From positions 1 through 64,000 of the forward strand of contig NZ_FWWV01000035.1 in NCBI RefSeq assembly GCF_900176075.1: a stretch of 64,000 bases of DNA, given 5' to 3'. Origin of the DNA: Pasteurella testudinis DSM 23072. Lineage in GTDB: Bacteria > Pseudomonadota > Gammaproteobacteria > Enterobacterales > Pasteurellaceae. Shown here in pieces: positions 49,578 through 60,541 of the stretch (position 1 is its first letter; every line of letters starts with the position of its first letter). The position numbers and the translations under genes were made by a program. Below the pieces are notes generated by a model that was given only the letters and a program-made list of their open reading frames with translations, was not told where the DNA came from and did no database searches.

Positions 49578-51572
49578 TTACAGAATTTCTTTCGCTTTTG
49601 CCACCACGTTTTCAACGGTGAAGCCGAACAGTTTGAATAGTTGATCTGCCGGCGCGGATTCGCCGAAGCTGTTCATGCCGACCACACGGCCGTTGAAACC
49701 GACGTATTTATACCAGAAATCACTGATACCGGCTTCGATCGCCACACGTTTGCTGACCGCACTTGGTAATACCGCTTCACGGTAAGCGGCATCTTGTGCA
49801 TCAAACACATTGGTGGACGGCATCGAAACCACCCGCACTTTGCGGCCTTCGGCACTTAATTGCTCGGCGGCTTTCACCGCCAGTTCCACTTCCGACCCGG
49901 TAGCGATTAAGATTAATTCCGGCGTACCGTCGCAATCTTTCAATACATACGCACCGCGTGCAACATTGGCTAACTGCTCTGGGCTGCGTTCCATTTGCGT
50001 TAAGTTTTGACGGGTGAAGATCATCGCACTTGGGCCGTCTTTGCGTTCGACGGCGGCTTTCCACGCAATCGCCGATTCCACTTGGTCGCAAGGACGCCAG
50101 GTTTGCAGGTTCGGGATCAAACGCAATGCCGCAGTCTGTTCCACCGGTTGGTGAGTCGGCCCGTCTTCGCCTAAGCCGATAGAGTCGTGGGTGTAAACAA
50201 ACAGCACGCGTTGTTTCATCAATGCCGCCATGCGGATAGCGTTGTGCGCATATTCCATAAACATCAGGAAAGTGGCGCCGTAAGGAATGAAACCGCCGTG
50301 CAGTGCGATCCCGTTCATTATCGCCGACATGCCGAATTCGCGCACACCGTAGTTGATGTAGTTGCCGTCAACGATATTAGCGCGGATTGGTTTTGAGCCT
50401 GACCATAAGGTTAAATTCGAGCTTGCCAAGTCGGCGGAACCGCCCAAGAATTCAGGAAGTAACGGCGCATAGGCTTCGATTGCGTTTTGCGAGGCTTTGC
50501 GGCTGGCGATAGAAGCCGGATTGGCTTGCAGTTTTTCGATGAATTTTTGTGATTCCGCCGCCCAATTTGCTGGCAAATCTCCGTTCACACGGCGTTTGAA
50601 TTCTGCGGCCAATTCAGGGTAAGCGGCTTGGTAAGCGGCAAATTTTTCGTCCCAGGCTTTTTCGGCGGCCTGACCTTTGGCTTTCGCGTCCCATTCGGCA
50701 TAAATCTCTGCCGGAATTTCAAATGCCGCGTGCGCCCAGTTTAAGGCTTTGCGGGTTAAAGCGATCTCTTCGTCGCCCAACGGTGCGCCGTGGCTGTCGT
50801 GCGAGTTGGATTTGTTTGGTGAACCGTAACCGATAATGGTTTTGCAGATAATCAAGGTCGGCTTGCCAGTTTCCGCTTTCGCCTGTTCAACCGCACTTTT
50901 CACCTGCTCGGCATCGTGACCGTCAATTGCCGGAATCACTTGCCAGCCGTAGGCTTCAAAGCGTTTTTGCGTATCGTCGGTGAACCAGCCGTCAACATGA
51001 CCGTCAATCGAGATATTGTTGTCGTCGTAGAAGGCGATCAATTTTCCCAAGCCTAGCGTACCCGCCAAAGAGCAGGCTTCGTGCGAAATCCCTTCCATCA
51101 AACAGCCGTCGCCCAAGAAAACATAGGTGTGGTGATCGATGATGTCGTGACCGTCACGGTTAAATTGCCCTGCCAAGGTTTTTTCTGCAATCGCCATGCC
51201 GACCGCATTGGTGATACCTTGTCCCAACGGGCCGGTGGTGGTTTCCACGCCCGGTGCGTAGCCGTATTCAGGGTGTCCGGGGGTTTTGGAATGCAGTTGA
51301 CGGAACTGTTTCAGCTCATCGATTGACAAATCGTAGCCGCTCAAATGCAGCAGGCTGTAAATCAACATTGAGCCGTGTCCGTTGGACAGCACGAAGCGAT
51401 CGCGGTTTGCCCAGCTCGGATTCGTTGGGTTATGCACTAAAAAATCGCGCCATAACACTTCGGCGATGTCCGCCATGCCCATCGGTGCGCCCGGGTGGCC
51501 GGATTTTGCTTTTTGCACCGCGTCCATACTTAAAAAACGGATCGCATTTGCCAATTCTCTGCGTGAAGCCAT
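49578..51572 (-). CDS. tktA: Transketolase
   Basis: Thiamine diphosphate enzyme of the pentose phosphate pathway, 664 residues. The ThDP-binding motif runs [18 protein letters not shown] to YDDNN near 155-187; [18 protein letters not shown] starts the N-terminal domain and [20 protein letters not shown] is the pyrimidine-domain segment with the catalytic Glu. I start at the ATG at 51572 ([18 protein letters not shown]) with AGGAGA seven bases upstream. Single gene with its own terminator. Confidence 0.98.
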   Translation of the reverse strand: MASRRELANAIRFLSMDAVQKAKSGHPGAPMGMADIAEVLWRDFLVHNPTNPSWANRDRFVLSNGHGSMLIYSLLHLSGYDLSIDELKQFRQLHSKTPGHPEYGYAPGVETTTGPLGQGITNAVGMAIAEKTLAGQFNRDGHDIIDHHTYVFLGDGCLMEGISHEACSLAGTLGLGKLIAFYDDNNISIDGHVDGWFTDDTQKRFEAYGWQVIPAIDGHDAEQVKSAVEQAKAETGKPTLIICKTIIGYGSPNKSNSHDSHGAPLGDEEIALTRKALNWAHAAFEIPAEIYAEWDAKAKGQAAEKAWDEKFAAYQAAYPELAAEFKRRVNGDLPANWAAESQKFIEKLQANPASIASRKASQNAIEAYAPLLPEFLGGSADLASSNLTLWSGSKPIRANIVDGNYINYGVREFGMSAIMNGIALHGGFIPYGATFLMFMEYAHNAIRMAALMKQRVLFVYTHDSIGLGEDGPTHQPVEQTAALRLIPNLQTWRPCDQVESAIAWKAAVERKDGPSAMIFTRQNLTQMERSPEQLANVARGAYVLKDCDGTPELILIATGSEVELAVKAAEQLSAEGRKVRVVSMPSTNVFDAQDAAYREAVLPSAVSKRVAIEAGISDFWYKYVGFNGRVVGMNSFGESAPADQLFKLFGFTVENVVAKAKEIL

Positions 51573-51713
51573 GTAGTTCTCCTGTTCAAAATAGAAATAA
51601 TTATTTGCCAAAAATTTACCAAAAAATAGTTTACTGAGTTTACACCAATCTGAGAATAAATGTGGATAGATAATCTCAATGACTTAAATTTCAAAAACTT
51701 TTTGTGATCAACT

Positions 51714-52712
51714 TCACACTTCTTCTACCAATGAAAGTGCGGTTTCGACCACTTCGATTCCTGCTCCTGTTTTGTGCGCATTTTCGCTTAAATAACGCCG
51801 CCACTGTTTCGCCCCTTTGCAGCCTTGAAATGCACCGACCATATGCCGTGTGATATGGTTTAAATGCGTGCCTGCGCCGAGTTCTTTTTCGATATACGGC
51901 AACATGCGCTCTACCGCTTGGCGCGGGCTGACCACCGCACTTTGCGTATCAAACAGCGCCTGATCGATATGCCCGAGCAAACTGGGATTCTGATAAGCCT
52001 CGCGCCCGACCATGACGCCGTCGACAAACTGCAAATGGTGTAACATCTGATCAAGGGTCTTAATGCCGCCGTTAATCGCGATTTTTAACTGCGGAAAATC
52101 GCGCTTCAGCTGATAAACCCGTTCATAGTCCAATGGCGGAATTTCACGGTTCTCTTTCGGGCTTAGCCCTGACAGCCAGGCTTTGCGTGCGTGCACGATC
52201 AGCTCACTACAACCGGCAGCCTGCACTTTTTGCACAAACTCACACAGAAATTGATAGCTGTCGAGATCATCAATGCCAATCCGCGTTTTCACCGTCACCG
52301 GAATCGTGACCGCACTTTGCATTTTCGCCACGCATTCGGCGACCAAATCCGCTTTCGCCATTAAACAGGCGCCGAAAAAACCGTTTTGCACCCGATCGGA
52401 CGGACAACCGACGTTCAGATTAATCTCGCTATAGCCGTATTGTTGCGCTTTTTGCGCACAGATTTTCAATTGCTCAGGATCGCTGCCACCCAGTTGTAGC
52501 GCTACCGGCTGTTCGCCTTGATCGTAAGTCAGGTGATCATATTTAGCGTGAATAATCGCGCCGGTGGTGATCATCTCGCTGTACAGCAACGCGTGTTGGC
52601 TGAACTGACGGTGAAAATAGCGGCAGTGGCGGGTGGTCCAATCCAACATCGGTGCAACCGAAAAACGTCCGCGGTAGTAACTGTTTTGTGTCATATTTGC
52701 TGTTATGCTCAT
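51714..52712 (-). CDS. dusA: tRNA-dihydrouridine(20/20a) synthase DusA
   Basis: Reduces U20/U20a in the tRNA D-loop with NADPH and FMN. The 332-residue TIM-barrel protein has [16 protein letters not shown] near 18-33, [20 protein letters not shown] with the catalytic cysteine near 100, [10 protein letters not shown], and [10 protein letters not shown]. The reading frame stays open for a further 230 codons upstream, but those overlap clcA in a different frame and do not look like protein; I start at the ATG at 52712. No strong ribosome site is seen. Confidence 0.94.
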   Translation of the reverse strand: MSITANMTQNSYYRGRFSVAPMLDWTTRHCRYFHRQFSQHALLYSEMITTGAIIHAKYDHLTYDQGEQPVALQLGGSDPEQLKICAQKAQQYGYSEINLNVGCPSDRVQNGFFGACLMAKADLVAECVAKMQSAVTIPVTVKTRIGIDDLDSYQFLCEFVQKVQAAGCSELIVHARKAWLSGLSPKENREIPPLDYERVYQLKRDFPQLKIAINGGIKTLDQMLHHLQFVDGVMVGREAYQNPSLLGHIDQALFDTQSAVVSPRQAVERMLPYIEKELGAGTHLNHITRHMVGAFQGCKGAKQWRRYLSENAHKTGAGIEVVETALSLVEEV

Positions 52713-52756
52713 AGGGTCTGTTGCTGTTTGTTTATATTTTGAATTATTGTTTAAAA

Positions 52757-54148
52757 TTAAGGAGTTGCCGTTGTTTTTGCTTGGGTGCTGTCGTGATCTT
52801 GCTGAATCCGCTGGCGGAAACGGCCGGCGGCAAAATGATAAAACGGTTTCGGGCAGAATTGGCGCGAAACCAGCGAGGCAAGCAGGCTGCAAACCAACAG
52901 CCAGAACAGAACCGGTTGGCTGCCGGTCATTTCCATCACCACCACGCTGGCGGTGACCGGCGATTGGGTTGCCGCCGCCAAAAATGCCGCCATTGACAGC
53001 AGCACCAGCAAACGCTGATCGACCACACCGTCGGTGATTTCCCAAATTTGTGCGCCCAATGCCGCACCGGTGGTCAGCGCCGGCGTAAAAATCCCACCGG
53101 CAATGCCCGCCCAGTAAGTCGCGACGGTGGCAAATAATTTGGCAATGCCCAAGCCTTCGTTTGGCAGCGGGGTGTCGTTTAATAGTTCGGTGACTACTTG
53201 GTAGCCGGTGCCGTAAGTGTTGCCGTTGGAATAGCTGCCCAATGCGGCTAAACCCAAGCCGAGTAAAAAGGCGATCCCCAGCGGATGGCGGCGAATCCAG
53301 CCGCGCCATTTTGCCGGAGAATAGGCCGCCAGCCCCTTGCCGAGCAAACGGGCAAACAAACCGCCGAAAACGCCGCACACCGCCGCGCAGCACAACACCC
53401 ACAGGTACATATAAGGCACGCTGGTCGCACCGGAATAGTGCGGAAAGTAAGGATTATTGCCCATGATCGCAACCAGAATAAAGCCTGCCGCCAGCACGCC
53501 CAGCAGCACGCGCCGTTCCCAACGCAATAAAACGCCGCGCCCCAGCTCCTCAATGGCGAAAATCACGCCTGCCAGCGGCGCATTAAAAGCCGCCGCCAAA
53601 CCGCCGGCGGCGCCGGTTGCCATCAGCTCGTTGCTGCTTAACCCTTTGAAGGCCAAATTGTGTTTACGGCAAAAATTGCCCCACGCCAACATCACCGCCG
53701 CACCGACTTGCACCGACGGCCCTTCGCGTCCGACCGAGGCGCCGAGCAGCATGGCGAAAAAGGTCAGCGGAATTTTCCACAGCGTTTGCCCGAACGCCAC
53801 CAGACGGGTTTTATTACTGCCGTGCGGCAAGGCGATACTGGCGATCACTTGCGGAATGCCGCTGCCGGCAACGTAGGGCGTGTATTTGGCGGTAAACCAC
53901 GAAAGTGCGGTCAGACCGAACGGTAAGATTAGCCAAGCCAAATAGGGGTGTTTTGCCGTCCAATGGGCGTTCCACTCCAGCCCTAAATCCGCCAACAGCG
54001 CAAAGCCGAGGGAAAATAGCGCAACCCACGCCGCACCGATTAACAGACAGGCGAATTCCAGACTTTTGCGCGACAGGCGCGAAGTTTGATGGCTTTTGTG
54101 GCGTAAATAAAACCGCACTTTGCGTGCAACAGCGTGAATATCCAACAT
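52757..54148 (-). CDS. clcA: H+/Cl- exchange transporter, ClC family (ClcA-like)
   Basis: A 463-residue ClC protein with [24 protein letters not shown] (gating glutamate), [18 protein letters not shown] (proton-side glutamate) and [15 protein letters not shown]; the KPFY sequence near the C-terminus is in the place of the chloride-coordinating tyrosine. These residues together mark an exchanger rather than a passive channel. In E. coli it aids extreme acid resistance. I start at the ATG at 54148 ([15 protein letters not shown]); the frame extends 34 codons further but with no conserved sequence. dusA starts 45 bases beyond its stop. Confidence 0.92.
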   Translation of the reverse strand: MLDIHAVARKVRFYLRHKSHQTSRLSRKSLEFACLLIGAAWVALFSLGFALLADLGLEWNAHWTAKHPYLAWLILPFGLTALSWFTAKYTPYVAGSGIPQVIASIALPHGSNKTRLVAFGQTLWKIPLTFFAMLLGASVGREGPSVQVGAAVMLAWGNFCRKHNLAFKGLSSNELMATGAAGGLAAAFNAPLAGVIFAIEELGRGVLLRWERRVLLGVLAAGFILVAIMGNNPYFPHYSGATSVPYMYLWVLCCAAVCGVFGGLFARLLGKGLAAYSPAKWRGWIRRHPLGIAFLLGLGLAALGSYSNGNTYGTGYQVVTELLNDTPLPNEGLGIAKLFATVATYWAGIAGGIFTPALTTGAALGAQIWEITDGVVDQRLLVLLSMAAFLAAATQSPVTASVVVMEMTGSQPVLFWLLVCSLLASLVSRQFCPKPFYHFAAGRFRQRIQQDHDSTQAKTTATP

Positions 54149-54288
54149 GAACGGCAGCGTAAAAAGATAACGTGGGCAAATTATAGCGGAAAAGTGCGGT
54201 TTCTCGCATCTCTTTTGCCGCAGCAATCCCCTTTTGTTAAAAAATAACATAAACTAAGGCGCAATGATCCTTGTTAAAGATAGATAGT

Positions 54289-54888
54289 ATGAAAAAACCT
54301 CATCACCTTTCCCGCCGTTCCGCCACTCAAAAGAGAGGCGAAGTGCGGATTATCGCCGGCAGTTGGCGCGGGCGTAAATTGCCGGTGCTGGACAACCAAG
54401 GCTTGCGCCCGACCACCGATCGGATTAAAGAAACGCTGTTCAACTGGCTGATGCCGTATATCGTCGGTGCGCGCTGTTTGGACTGTTTTGCCGGCAGCGG
54501 CAGTTTGGGTTTTGAGGCATTATCGCGCCAAGCAAGTGCGGTACAGTTTTTCGAATTGGATAAAAGTGCGGTCAAACAGTTGCAGCACAACCTGCAACAG
54601 CTGGCTTGCGAGCGCGGCACGGTGCAACAGGGCAACACGCTGCAATTGCTGGCAAACGGCAACGGACAAGCGCCGTTTGATATCGTGTTTGTCGATCCGC
54701 CGTTTCAGCGGCAGTTGATTGCACCGACGCTTGAATTGCTGCGGCATAATCATTGGTTGGCGGATAATGCGTTGATTTATATCGAAAGCGAAAAACAGCT
54801 GGGCGAAATCCAAACGCCGCCGGATTGGCAGTTGTTAAAAGAAAAAATCGGCGGCGAGGTCTGTTTTCGGCTGTATCAAAAACACTAG
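54289..54888 (+). CDS. rsmD: 16S rRNA (guanine-966-N2) methyltransferase RsmD
   Basis: Methylates G966 of 16S rRNA. The 199-residue protein has VRIIAGSWRGRKLPV and LRPTTDRIKETLFNWL at the start, the SAM motif CLDCFAGSGSLGFEALSR near 60, and the catalytic DPPF (FVDPPFQRQ) near 137. Start at the ATG at 54289. Divergent from clcA; in E. coli it is next to ftsY, which is not the case here. Confidence 0.95.
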   Translation: MKKPHHLSRRSATQKRGEVRIIAGSWRGRKLPVLDNQGLRPTTDRIKETLFNWLMPYIVGARCLDCFAGSGSLGFEALSRQASAVQFFELDKSAVKQLQHNLQQLACERGTVQQGNTLQLLANGNGQAPFDIVFVDPPFQRQLIAPTLELLRHNHWLADNALIYIESEKQLGEIQTPPDWQLLKEKIGGEVCFRLYQKH

Positions 54889-54948
54889 GGCCTCATAAAC
54901 GAATTGTCAGGAAGCCCTGGCATGATGAACACAAAGCGGAGGAATAAT

Positions 54949-55920
54949 ATGCGTGCATTACTATTAACCCAAACCGACGGCAAGGTTGCCGCCGCCATTC
55001 AGGAAATCGACTTGCCGGATTCGCCGGAGTTGGTCAAGGTCAAAGTCCACTACTCCGGTTTGAACTACAAAGATGGTTTGGCGCTTCACGGCAAGTTGAT
55101 CCGCCGCTTTCCACTGGTGGTTGGTATCGATTTTTGCGGCGAAGTGGTCAGCAGTCCGAGCGCCGATTTTAGCGTCGGGCAAAAGGTGCTGCTGACCGGT
55201 TTCGGCTATGGCGAGAGCCGTGACGGCGGCTTGGCGGAATATGCGCTGGTCGAACCGCAGCATTTGTTGCCGTTGCCGTCCGGCTTGAGCGCGCGGCAGG
55301 CGATGATTATCGGTACTGCCGGCTTCACCGCGATGTTGTGCGTTAATGCGTTGTCGGAGGCGGGCGTTCAACCGCAGCACGGCGAAGTGGTGGTGACCGG
55401 TGCCAGCGGCGGCGTGGGGTCGACCGCACTTTATCTGTTAAAAAAATTGGGCTATCAAACCGTTGCAGTCTCTTCCAAACATACGGAACATGACCAATTG
55501 CGCGCTTTGGGCGCCGATCGGCTTTGCAGTCGGCAACAGTTCGACCAAGCGGCAAAACCGTTGGAAAAACAGCAGTTTGCCGGTTTGATTGATACCGTCG
55601 GCGGCACGATTTTGGCGAATTTATTGAGCAGATTGCAATATGGCGCAACGGCGGCGATTTGCGGATTGGCACAAAGTCCGCAGCTGAATACCACGGTAAT
55701 GCCGTTTATTTTGCGCCATATCCGTTTGCAAGGCATTGATTCGGTGTTCTATCCGATCGAAAAGAGAGCGCAGGTCTGGCAGCAGTTGAGCCAATTGCTC
55801 GATGACGAATTTTATCGTTTGGTAGCGCAGGAAATCCGTTTATCCGATGTGGTGGACTACAGTCGCGGCTTTTTGCAAGGGCAAATTTGCGGCAGAACGG
55901 TGGTGAAAATCGCCGATTAA
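54949..55920 (+). CDS. acuI: Acrylyl-CoA reductase (AcuI/YhdH-type quinone oxidoreductase)
   Basis: A 323-residue zinc-free medium-chain dehydrogenase of the YhdH/AcuI group, which reduces acryloyl-CoA to propionyl-CoA with NADPH. Features: YSGLNYKDGLALHGK near 31-45, GIDFCGEVVSS, and the nucleotide motif VVVTGASGGVGSTALYLL near 147-164. I start at the ATG at 54949 (MRALLLTQTDGK) with GCGGAGGA upstream. Stand-alone gene; the substrate is inferred from the family. Confidence 0.88.
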   Translation: MRALLLTQTDGKVAAAIQEIDLPDSPELVKVKVHYSGLNYKDGLALHGKLIRRFPLVVGIDFCGEVVSSPSADFSVGQKVLLTGFGYGESRDGGLAEYALVEPQHLLPLPSGLSARQAMIIGTAGFTAMLCVNALSEAGVQPQHGEVVVTGASGGVGSTALYLLKKLGYQTVAVSSKHTEHDQLRALGADRLCSRQQFDQAAKPLEKQQFAGLIDTVGGTILANLLSRLQYGATAAICGLAQSPQLNTTVMPFILRHIRLQGIDSVFYPIEKRAQVWQQLSQLLDDEFYRLVAQEIRLSDVVDYSRGFLQGQICGRTVVKIAD

Positions 55921-55951
55921 ACTCTTAAACTGTGATCAAGCCCTTACTTTT

Positions 55952-56033
55952 AATGTTTGTTTTCGAACATTGTGTGGTAAAAAAAGGCTGGTTAGCGTAA
56001 AATCCTGATTAACAAGTTTCGTATTCGAATTTT
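55952..56033 (+). promoter_or_regulatory. GlpR-like operators upstream of glpABC
   Basis: AATGTTTGTTTTCGAACATT (55952-55971) is a GlpR-type inverted repeat (ATGTT and AACAT around TCG/CGA). A second, weaker one, GTTTCGTATTCGAATTT, lies at 56017-56033. Together they indicate repression that is relieved by glycerol 3-phosphate. No clear FNR or CRP site was found; TGTGA at 55931 is only half a CRP site. Confidence 0.65.
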
Positions 56034-56056
56034 TAGTGTTGAGAGTGGGGATTTTT

Positions 56057-57724
56057 ATGGGCGCAACTTCTTCCGGCCGTTCACATAGCGATGTGATTAT
56101 TATCGGCGGCGGGGCGACCGGTGCGGGCATTGCCCGTGACTGTAGCCTGCGCGGCTTAAGTGCGGTGCTGTTGGAGCGGCGCGACATCGCCACCGGTGCG
56201 ACCGGACGTAACCACGGGCTGCTGCACAGCGGCGGCCGTTATGCGGTCAACGATCCGGAATCTGCCAAAGAGTGTATCGACGAAAATAATATTCTAAAAC
56301 GAATCGCCAAACACTGCATTGATGACTGCAAAGGGCTGTTTATCAGCCTGCCGGAAGACGATTTGGCGTTTCAACAACCGTTTTTGCAAGCCTGCGCCGC
56401 CGCCGGTATTGACGCCCTGCAAATCGAGCCGGCGCTGGCTCGCCGTCTGGAGCCGTCGGTCAATCCCGATTTGATCGGCGCGATTGTCGTGCCGGACGGC
56501 AGCATCGATCCTTTCCGTTTGACTTCAGCCAATATGCTCGATGCCAAAGAGCGCGGCGCACAAGTGTTCAGCTATTGCGAAGTGCGGCAGTTAATCCGTG
56601 AAGGCAGTCGGGTGATTGGGGTGAAAGCCTTTGATTACAAACATAAAATCGAGCGCGAATTTTTTGCGCCGGTGGTGATCAACGCCGCCGGTATCTGGGG
56701 ACAGGGCATTGCCGAATATGCGGATCTGAAAATCAAAATGTTTCCGGCGAAAGGGGCGTTGCTGGTGATGGGACACCGTCTGAACAACATGGTGATCAAC
56801 CGTTGCCGCAAACCGGCGGACGCCGATATTTTGGTGCCCGGCGACACGATCAGCGTGATCGGCACCACCTCCAGCCGTATTCCTTATGATCAAATCGACA
56901 ATATGGTCGTCACGCCGGAGGAGGTGGATATTTTAATCCGCGAGGGCGAAAAACTGGCGCCGAGCCTGCGCCACACCCGCGTGCTGCGCGCCTATGCCGG
57001 TGTGCGTCCGTTGGTGGCGACCGATGACGATCCGTCGGGGCGCAATGTCAGTCGCGGCATTGTGCTGCTGGATCACGCCGAGCGTGACGGTTTGGACGGT
57101 TTTATCACCATCACCGGCGGCAAACTGATCACCTACCGCTTAATGGCGGAATGGGCGACCGATCTGGCGTGTAAAAAATTGAACAAAAGCGCAAATTGCC
57201 GTACTGCCGAGATTCCGTTGCCCGGTTCAAACGAAAGTGCGGTCGAAACCCACCAAAAAATCTTTTCGCTGCCGACGCCGTTGAGAGTATCGGCGGTTTA
57301 CCGGCACGGCTCGCGCGCGACGGCGTTATTGGAAAAAGAGAGGCTCGATCGCAGTCTGGTGTGCGAATGCGAAGCGGTGACCGCCGGTGAAGTGCGTTAT
57401 GCGGTGGACGAATTGAAAGTCAATAATCTGGTGGATTTGCGCCGCCGCACCCGAGTCGGCATGGGTACTTGCCAAGGCGAATTGTGCGCTTGCCGTGCCG
57501 CCGGCTTGATGGCGCGGTTCAAGGTTGCCAATCCGCAGCAGTCCACCGCGCAACTGGCGTCGTTTATGGAGGAGCGTTGGCGCGGAATCGAGCCGATTGC
57601 GTGGGGCGATGCTTTGCGCGAAGCGGAATTCACCTCGTGGGTGTATTACGGCTTATTGGGTCTGAACGACGTGCCGCCGCCGACACAGCAACAATTACAA
57701 GGAACCGACAGCAATGAAGTTTGA
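56057..57724 (+). CDS. glpA: Anaerobic glycerol-3-phosphate dehydrogenase subunit A
   Basis: FAD-dependent catalytic subunit that oxidises glycerol 3-phosphate to dihydroxyacetone phosphate during anaerobic respiration. The 555-residue protein starts with the FAD motif VIIIGGGATGAGIARDCSLR near 14-33, has the NHGLLHSGGRYA motif, and a C-terminal BFD-like Fe-S region (LVCECEAVTAGEVRYA, GTCQGELCACRAAGL). I start at the ATG at 56057; upstream GTG/TTG starts are less likely. It overlaps glpB by eleven bases. Confidence 0.97.
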   Translation: MGATSSGRSHSDVIIIGGGATGAGIARDCSLRGLSAVLLERRDIATGATGRNHGLLHSGGRYAVNDPESAKECIDENNILKRIAKHCIDDCKGLFISLPEDDLAFQQPFLQACAAAGIDALQIEPALARRLEPSVNPDLIGAIVVPDGSIDPFRLTSANMLDAKERGAQVFSYCEVRQLIREGSRVIGVKAFDYKHKIEREFFAPVVINAAGIWGQGIAEYADLKIKMFPAKGALLVMGHRLNNMVINRCRKPADADILVPGDTISVIGTTSSRIPYDQIDNMVVTPEEVDILIREGEKLAPSLRHTRVLRAYAGVRPLVATDDDPSGRNVSRGIVLLDHAERDGLDGFITITGGKLITYRLMAEWATDLACKKLNKSANCRTAEIPLPGSNESAVETHQKIFSLPTPLRVSAVYRHGSRATALLEKERLDRSLVCECEAVTAGEVRYAVDELKVNNLVDLRRRTRVGMGTCQGELCACRAAGLMARFKVANPQQSTAQLASFMEERWRGIEPIAWGDALREAEFTSWVYYGLLGLNDVPPPTQQQLQGTDSNEV

Positions 57725-58994
57725 TACCTTAATTATCGGCGGCGGTTTGGCGGGGCTGACCTGCGGAATCCGTCTGCAACAAAACGGCCGGCGCTGCGCG
57801 ATTATCAGTAATGGGCAAAGTGCGCTGGATTTTTCGTCCGGTTCGTTGGATCTGCTTAATTGCCTGCCGAATGGCGGGCAGGTGTGCGATTTGCCACAGG
57901 GATTGGCACAGTTTGTCCAAGCGCAGCCGCAACACCCTTACAGCCTGCTCGGCGTGGATTGCGTGTTGCAACAGGCGGTGCAATTTGAACGGCTTGCGCA
58001 GCAGTTGTCGTTGAATTTAAAACACGGCGGCACAAATAATCATCTGCGTTTAACGCCGTTGGGATCGTTGCGCCCGACTTGGCTGTCGCCTGCCAGCGTG
58101 CCGACTTTTGATTGCGATGAAAAAATGTTGTCGCCGCAAAAAGTGGCGGTGTTGGGGATTGAGGGGTTTAACGATTTTCAGCCACAGTTGTTATGCGACA
58201 ATATGCAGCGGTTACCGCACTTTCAACAGTGGCAGCTGCATTTTGCCTATCTGCATATTCCGGAGCTGGATCACCTGCGTAACGACGCACGCGAATTTCG
58301 CAGTATCAATATTTCACAGGCGCTGGAGCACAAACTGAATTTTCAGCAATTGGTTGCCGAACTGAAAAAAGTGGCGGCAGGGGCGAAAATTGCGTTTCTG
58401 CCGGCATGTTTCGGTTTGGATAACGATGATTTTTTACAGCAGTTGCAGCAGGCTTGCGGCATTAAATTGTTTGAACTGCCGACCCTGCCGCCGTCGTTGC
58501 TGGGCATTCGTCAGCACCGTTTGTTGCAAAAAGCTTTCGAGCAGGCGGGCGGCATTATGATGAAAGGCGACAGCGTGCTGCGCGCCGAAATGACGGCAAC
58601 GCAAGTGACCGCACTTTACACCCGTTTGAATGAAGAGGTGGCGTTGAGTGCCGAGCATTATGTGTTGGCGAGCGGCAGTTTTTTCAGTAACGGTTTGGTG
58701 GCGAGCTTTGATCAGATCATCGAACCGATTTTCGGTTTGGATCTGTTTAAACAGGAACAACGCAGTCAATGGACACACCACCGTTTTGCTGCCAGCCAGC
58801 CGTACCAACAGTTCGGTGCTAAAATCAACGCCCGTTGCCAAGCGATAAAACAGCAGCAGGTTGTGGAAAATCTGTATGCGATCGGTGCGGTGGTCGGCGG
58901 TTATGATGCGATTCATCAGGGCTGCGGTTCGGGGGTGGCGGTCGTGACCGCACTTGCGGCGGCGGAGCAGATTTTGCAGGGGGAAACGCAATGA
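57714..58994 (+). CDS. glpB: Anaerobic glycerol-3-phosphate dehydrogenase subunit B
   Basis: A 426-residue flavoprotein subunit with an N-terminal FAD motif (TLIIGGGLAGLTCGIRLQ, 5-22) and GAVVGGYDAIHQGCGSGVAV near the end. It passes electrons from GlpA to GlpC. It overlaps both neighbours (11 and 4 bases), giving equal synthesis of the complex. Confidence 0.96.
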   Translation: MKFDTLIIGGGLAGLTCGIRLQQNGRRCAIISNGQSALDFSSGSLDLLNCLPNGGQVCDLPQGLAQFVQAQPQHPYSLLGVDCVLQQAVQFERLAQQLSLNLKHGGTNNHLRLTPLGSLRPTWLSPASVPTFDCDEKMLSPQKVAVLGIEGFNDFQPQLLCDNMQRLPHFQQWQLHFAYLHIPELDHLRNDAREFRSINISQALEHKLNFQQLVAELKKVAAGAKIAFLPACFGLDNDDFLQQLQQACGIKLFELPTLPPSLLGIRQHRLLQKAFEQAGGIMMKGDSVLRAEMTATQVTALYTRLNEEVALSAEHYVLASGSFFSNGLVASFDQIIEPIFGLDLFKQEQRSQWTHHRFAASQPYQQFGAKINARCQAIKQQQVVENLYAIGAVVGGYDAIHQGCGSGVAVVTALAAAEQILQGETQ

Positions 58995-60250
58995 ATTTAC
59001 AACAATTAATTCAACAGGCGGAGCGCACGCAAGCGCAAATCCATCAGGACAACAGCTTTGAAAGCTGCATTAAATGTACCGCCTGCACCGCCGTTTGTCC
59101 GGTTTCGCGCAATAATCCGTTTTATCCGGGGCCGAAACAATCGGGGCCGGACGGCGAGCGCTTGCGCCTGAAAAGTGCGGAGTTTTACGACGAGGCGCTG
59201 AAATACTGCACCAACTGCAAACGCTGCGAAGTGGCGTGTCCGTCCGATGTCAAAATCGGCGATATTATCGTGCGTGCACGCAACCGTTACAGCAAAAAAC
59301 AGGATAAACCGGCGATTCAAAAACTGCGTGACGCCGTGTTAAGCAACACCGATATTATGGGCTCGCTTTCCACGCCGTTTGCGCCGCTGGTCAATGCGGT
59401 GACCGGCTTGAAAGCCACCCGTTTTTTACTGGATAAAACCCTCAAAGTCGCCAAGCAGCGCAGCCTGCCGAAATATTCCTTCGGCACGTTCCGCCAGTGG
59501 TACGGCAAAGTGGCGGCGCAGCAACGGCAATTTGCCGAACAAGTCGGTTATTACCACGGCTGTTATGTCAATTACAACAACCCGACCTTAGGCAAAGAGC
59601 TGATCGCGGTGTTCAATGCGATGAATATCGGCGTGGTGTTGTTGGAAAAAGAGAAATGCTGCGGCGTGCCGTTGATGGTCAACGGTTTCCCTGAACGGGC
59701 GAAAAAACAGGGCGAATTCAATATTCAGCAGTTGGAAAAAGCGGTGGGCGAGCGCCGGCTGGATATTGTCGGCACGTCGTCAACCTGCACTTTGACCCTG
59801 CGCGACGAATATCAGCATATTTTAGGCTTGGATAACCGCAAAGTGCGCTCGCATATCCAACTGGTCACCCGTTATCTGTATACACTATTGGAACAAGGCA
59901 AAACCCTACCGTTGAAACCGCTGCCGCTGCGAATCGGCTACCACACCGCCTGCCATATGGAAAAGAGCGGTTGGGTACCGTACACCATTGAAGTGTTGCG
60001 CAAAATTCCGCAGTTGGAAATCGTTATGCTCAATTCGCAATGTTGCGGCATCGCCGGCACTTACGGCTTCAAAGCGGAAAACTACGACACCGCACAAGCG
60101 ATCGGCAACGGCTTGTTCCAACAAATCGAACAAGGCGGTTTCGATTATATTGTTTCCGATTGCGAAACCTGCAAATGGCAAATTGAGATGTCCACCAGCA
60201 GACAGTGCCTGCACCCGATCACGTTGTTGGCGATGGCGTTGGATAAATAA
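58991..60250 (+). CDS. glpC: Anaerobic glycerol-3-phosphate dehydrogenase subunit C
   Basis: A 419-residue iron-sulfur subunit that anchors the complex to the membrane and donates electrons to menaquinone. Two 4Fe-4S motifs are visible (CIKCTACTAVCPV near 26 and CTNCKRCEVACPSD near 76) plus two CCG domains (CCGVPLMVNG and CCGIAGTYG). Last gene of the operon; a GC-rich terminator lies 50 bases on. Confidence 0.97.
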   Translation: MNLQQLIQQAERTQAQIHQDNSFESCIKCTACTAVCPVSRNNPFYPGPKQSGPDGERLRLKSAEFYDEALKYCTNCKRCEVACPSDVKIGDIIVRARNRYSKKQDKPAIQKLRDAVLSNTDIMGSLSTPFAPLVNAVTGLKATRFLLDKTLKVAKQRSLPKYSFGTFRQWYGKVAAQQRQFAEQVGYYHGCYVNYNNPTLGKELIAVFNAMNIGVVLLEKEKCCGVPLMVNGFPERAKKQGEFNIQQLEKAVGERRLDIVGTSSTCTLTLRDEYQHILGLDNRKVRSHIQLVTRYLYTLLEQGKTLPLKPLPLRIGYHTACHMEKSGWVPYTIEVLRKIPQLEIVMLNSQCCGIAGTYGFKAENYDTAQAIGNGLFQQIEQGGFDYIVSDCETCKWQIEMSTSRQCLHPITLLAMALDK

Positions 60251-60301
60251 AATCGCAAAGTGCGGTATAAGCGCTTTATTAACAAATACAAAGTGCGGTT
60301 C

Positions 60302-60322
60302 GGGCGGAGAGACAATCCGCCC
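60302..60322 (+). terminator. Terminator-like hairpin after glpC
   Basis: GGGCGG (60302-60307) and CCGCCC (60317-60322) enclose AGAGACAAT and are followed by TTG rather than a full U-run. Two direct uptake signals lie just before it (60258-60298) and a third at 60424-60432; 60323-60541 holds nothing else recognisable. Confidence 0.55.
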
Positions 60323-60541
60323 TTGCGCTCTGATCTATACCGCCCCATATGCCGCTCCAGCTACTCCGTCTCATTTGCGCCGCCTTATCAAATACCGTTA
60401 ATCATCGGAATGTGGCGGTGCGACCGCACTTTTACGCCGTTTTCGTCAAGATCGTGTTTTCGGCAAAAATGTGCTTTAATAAGCGGCGCTGTAACCTTTA
60501 ACCATAACAACGATTAACAACCACCGACGGCTTGGCTAAAC

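Noticed and set aside
52713-53402. A 230-residue N-terminal extension of DusA
   Set aside because: The extension is Arg/Gly/Cys-rich and lies on the coding region of clcA in another frame; DusA proteins start near MSITANMTQ.
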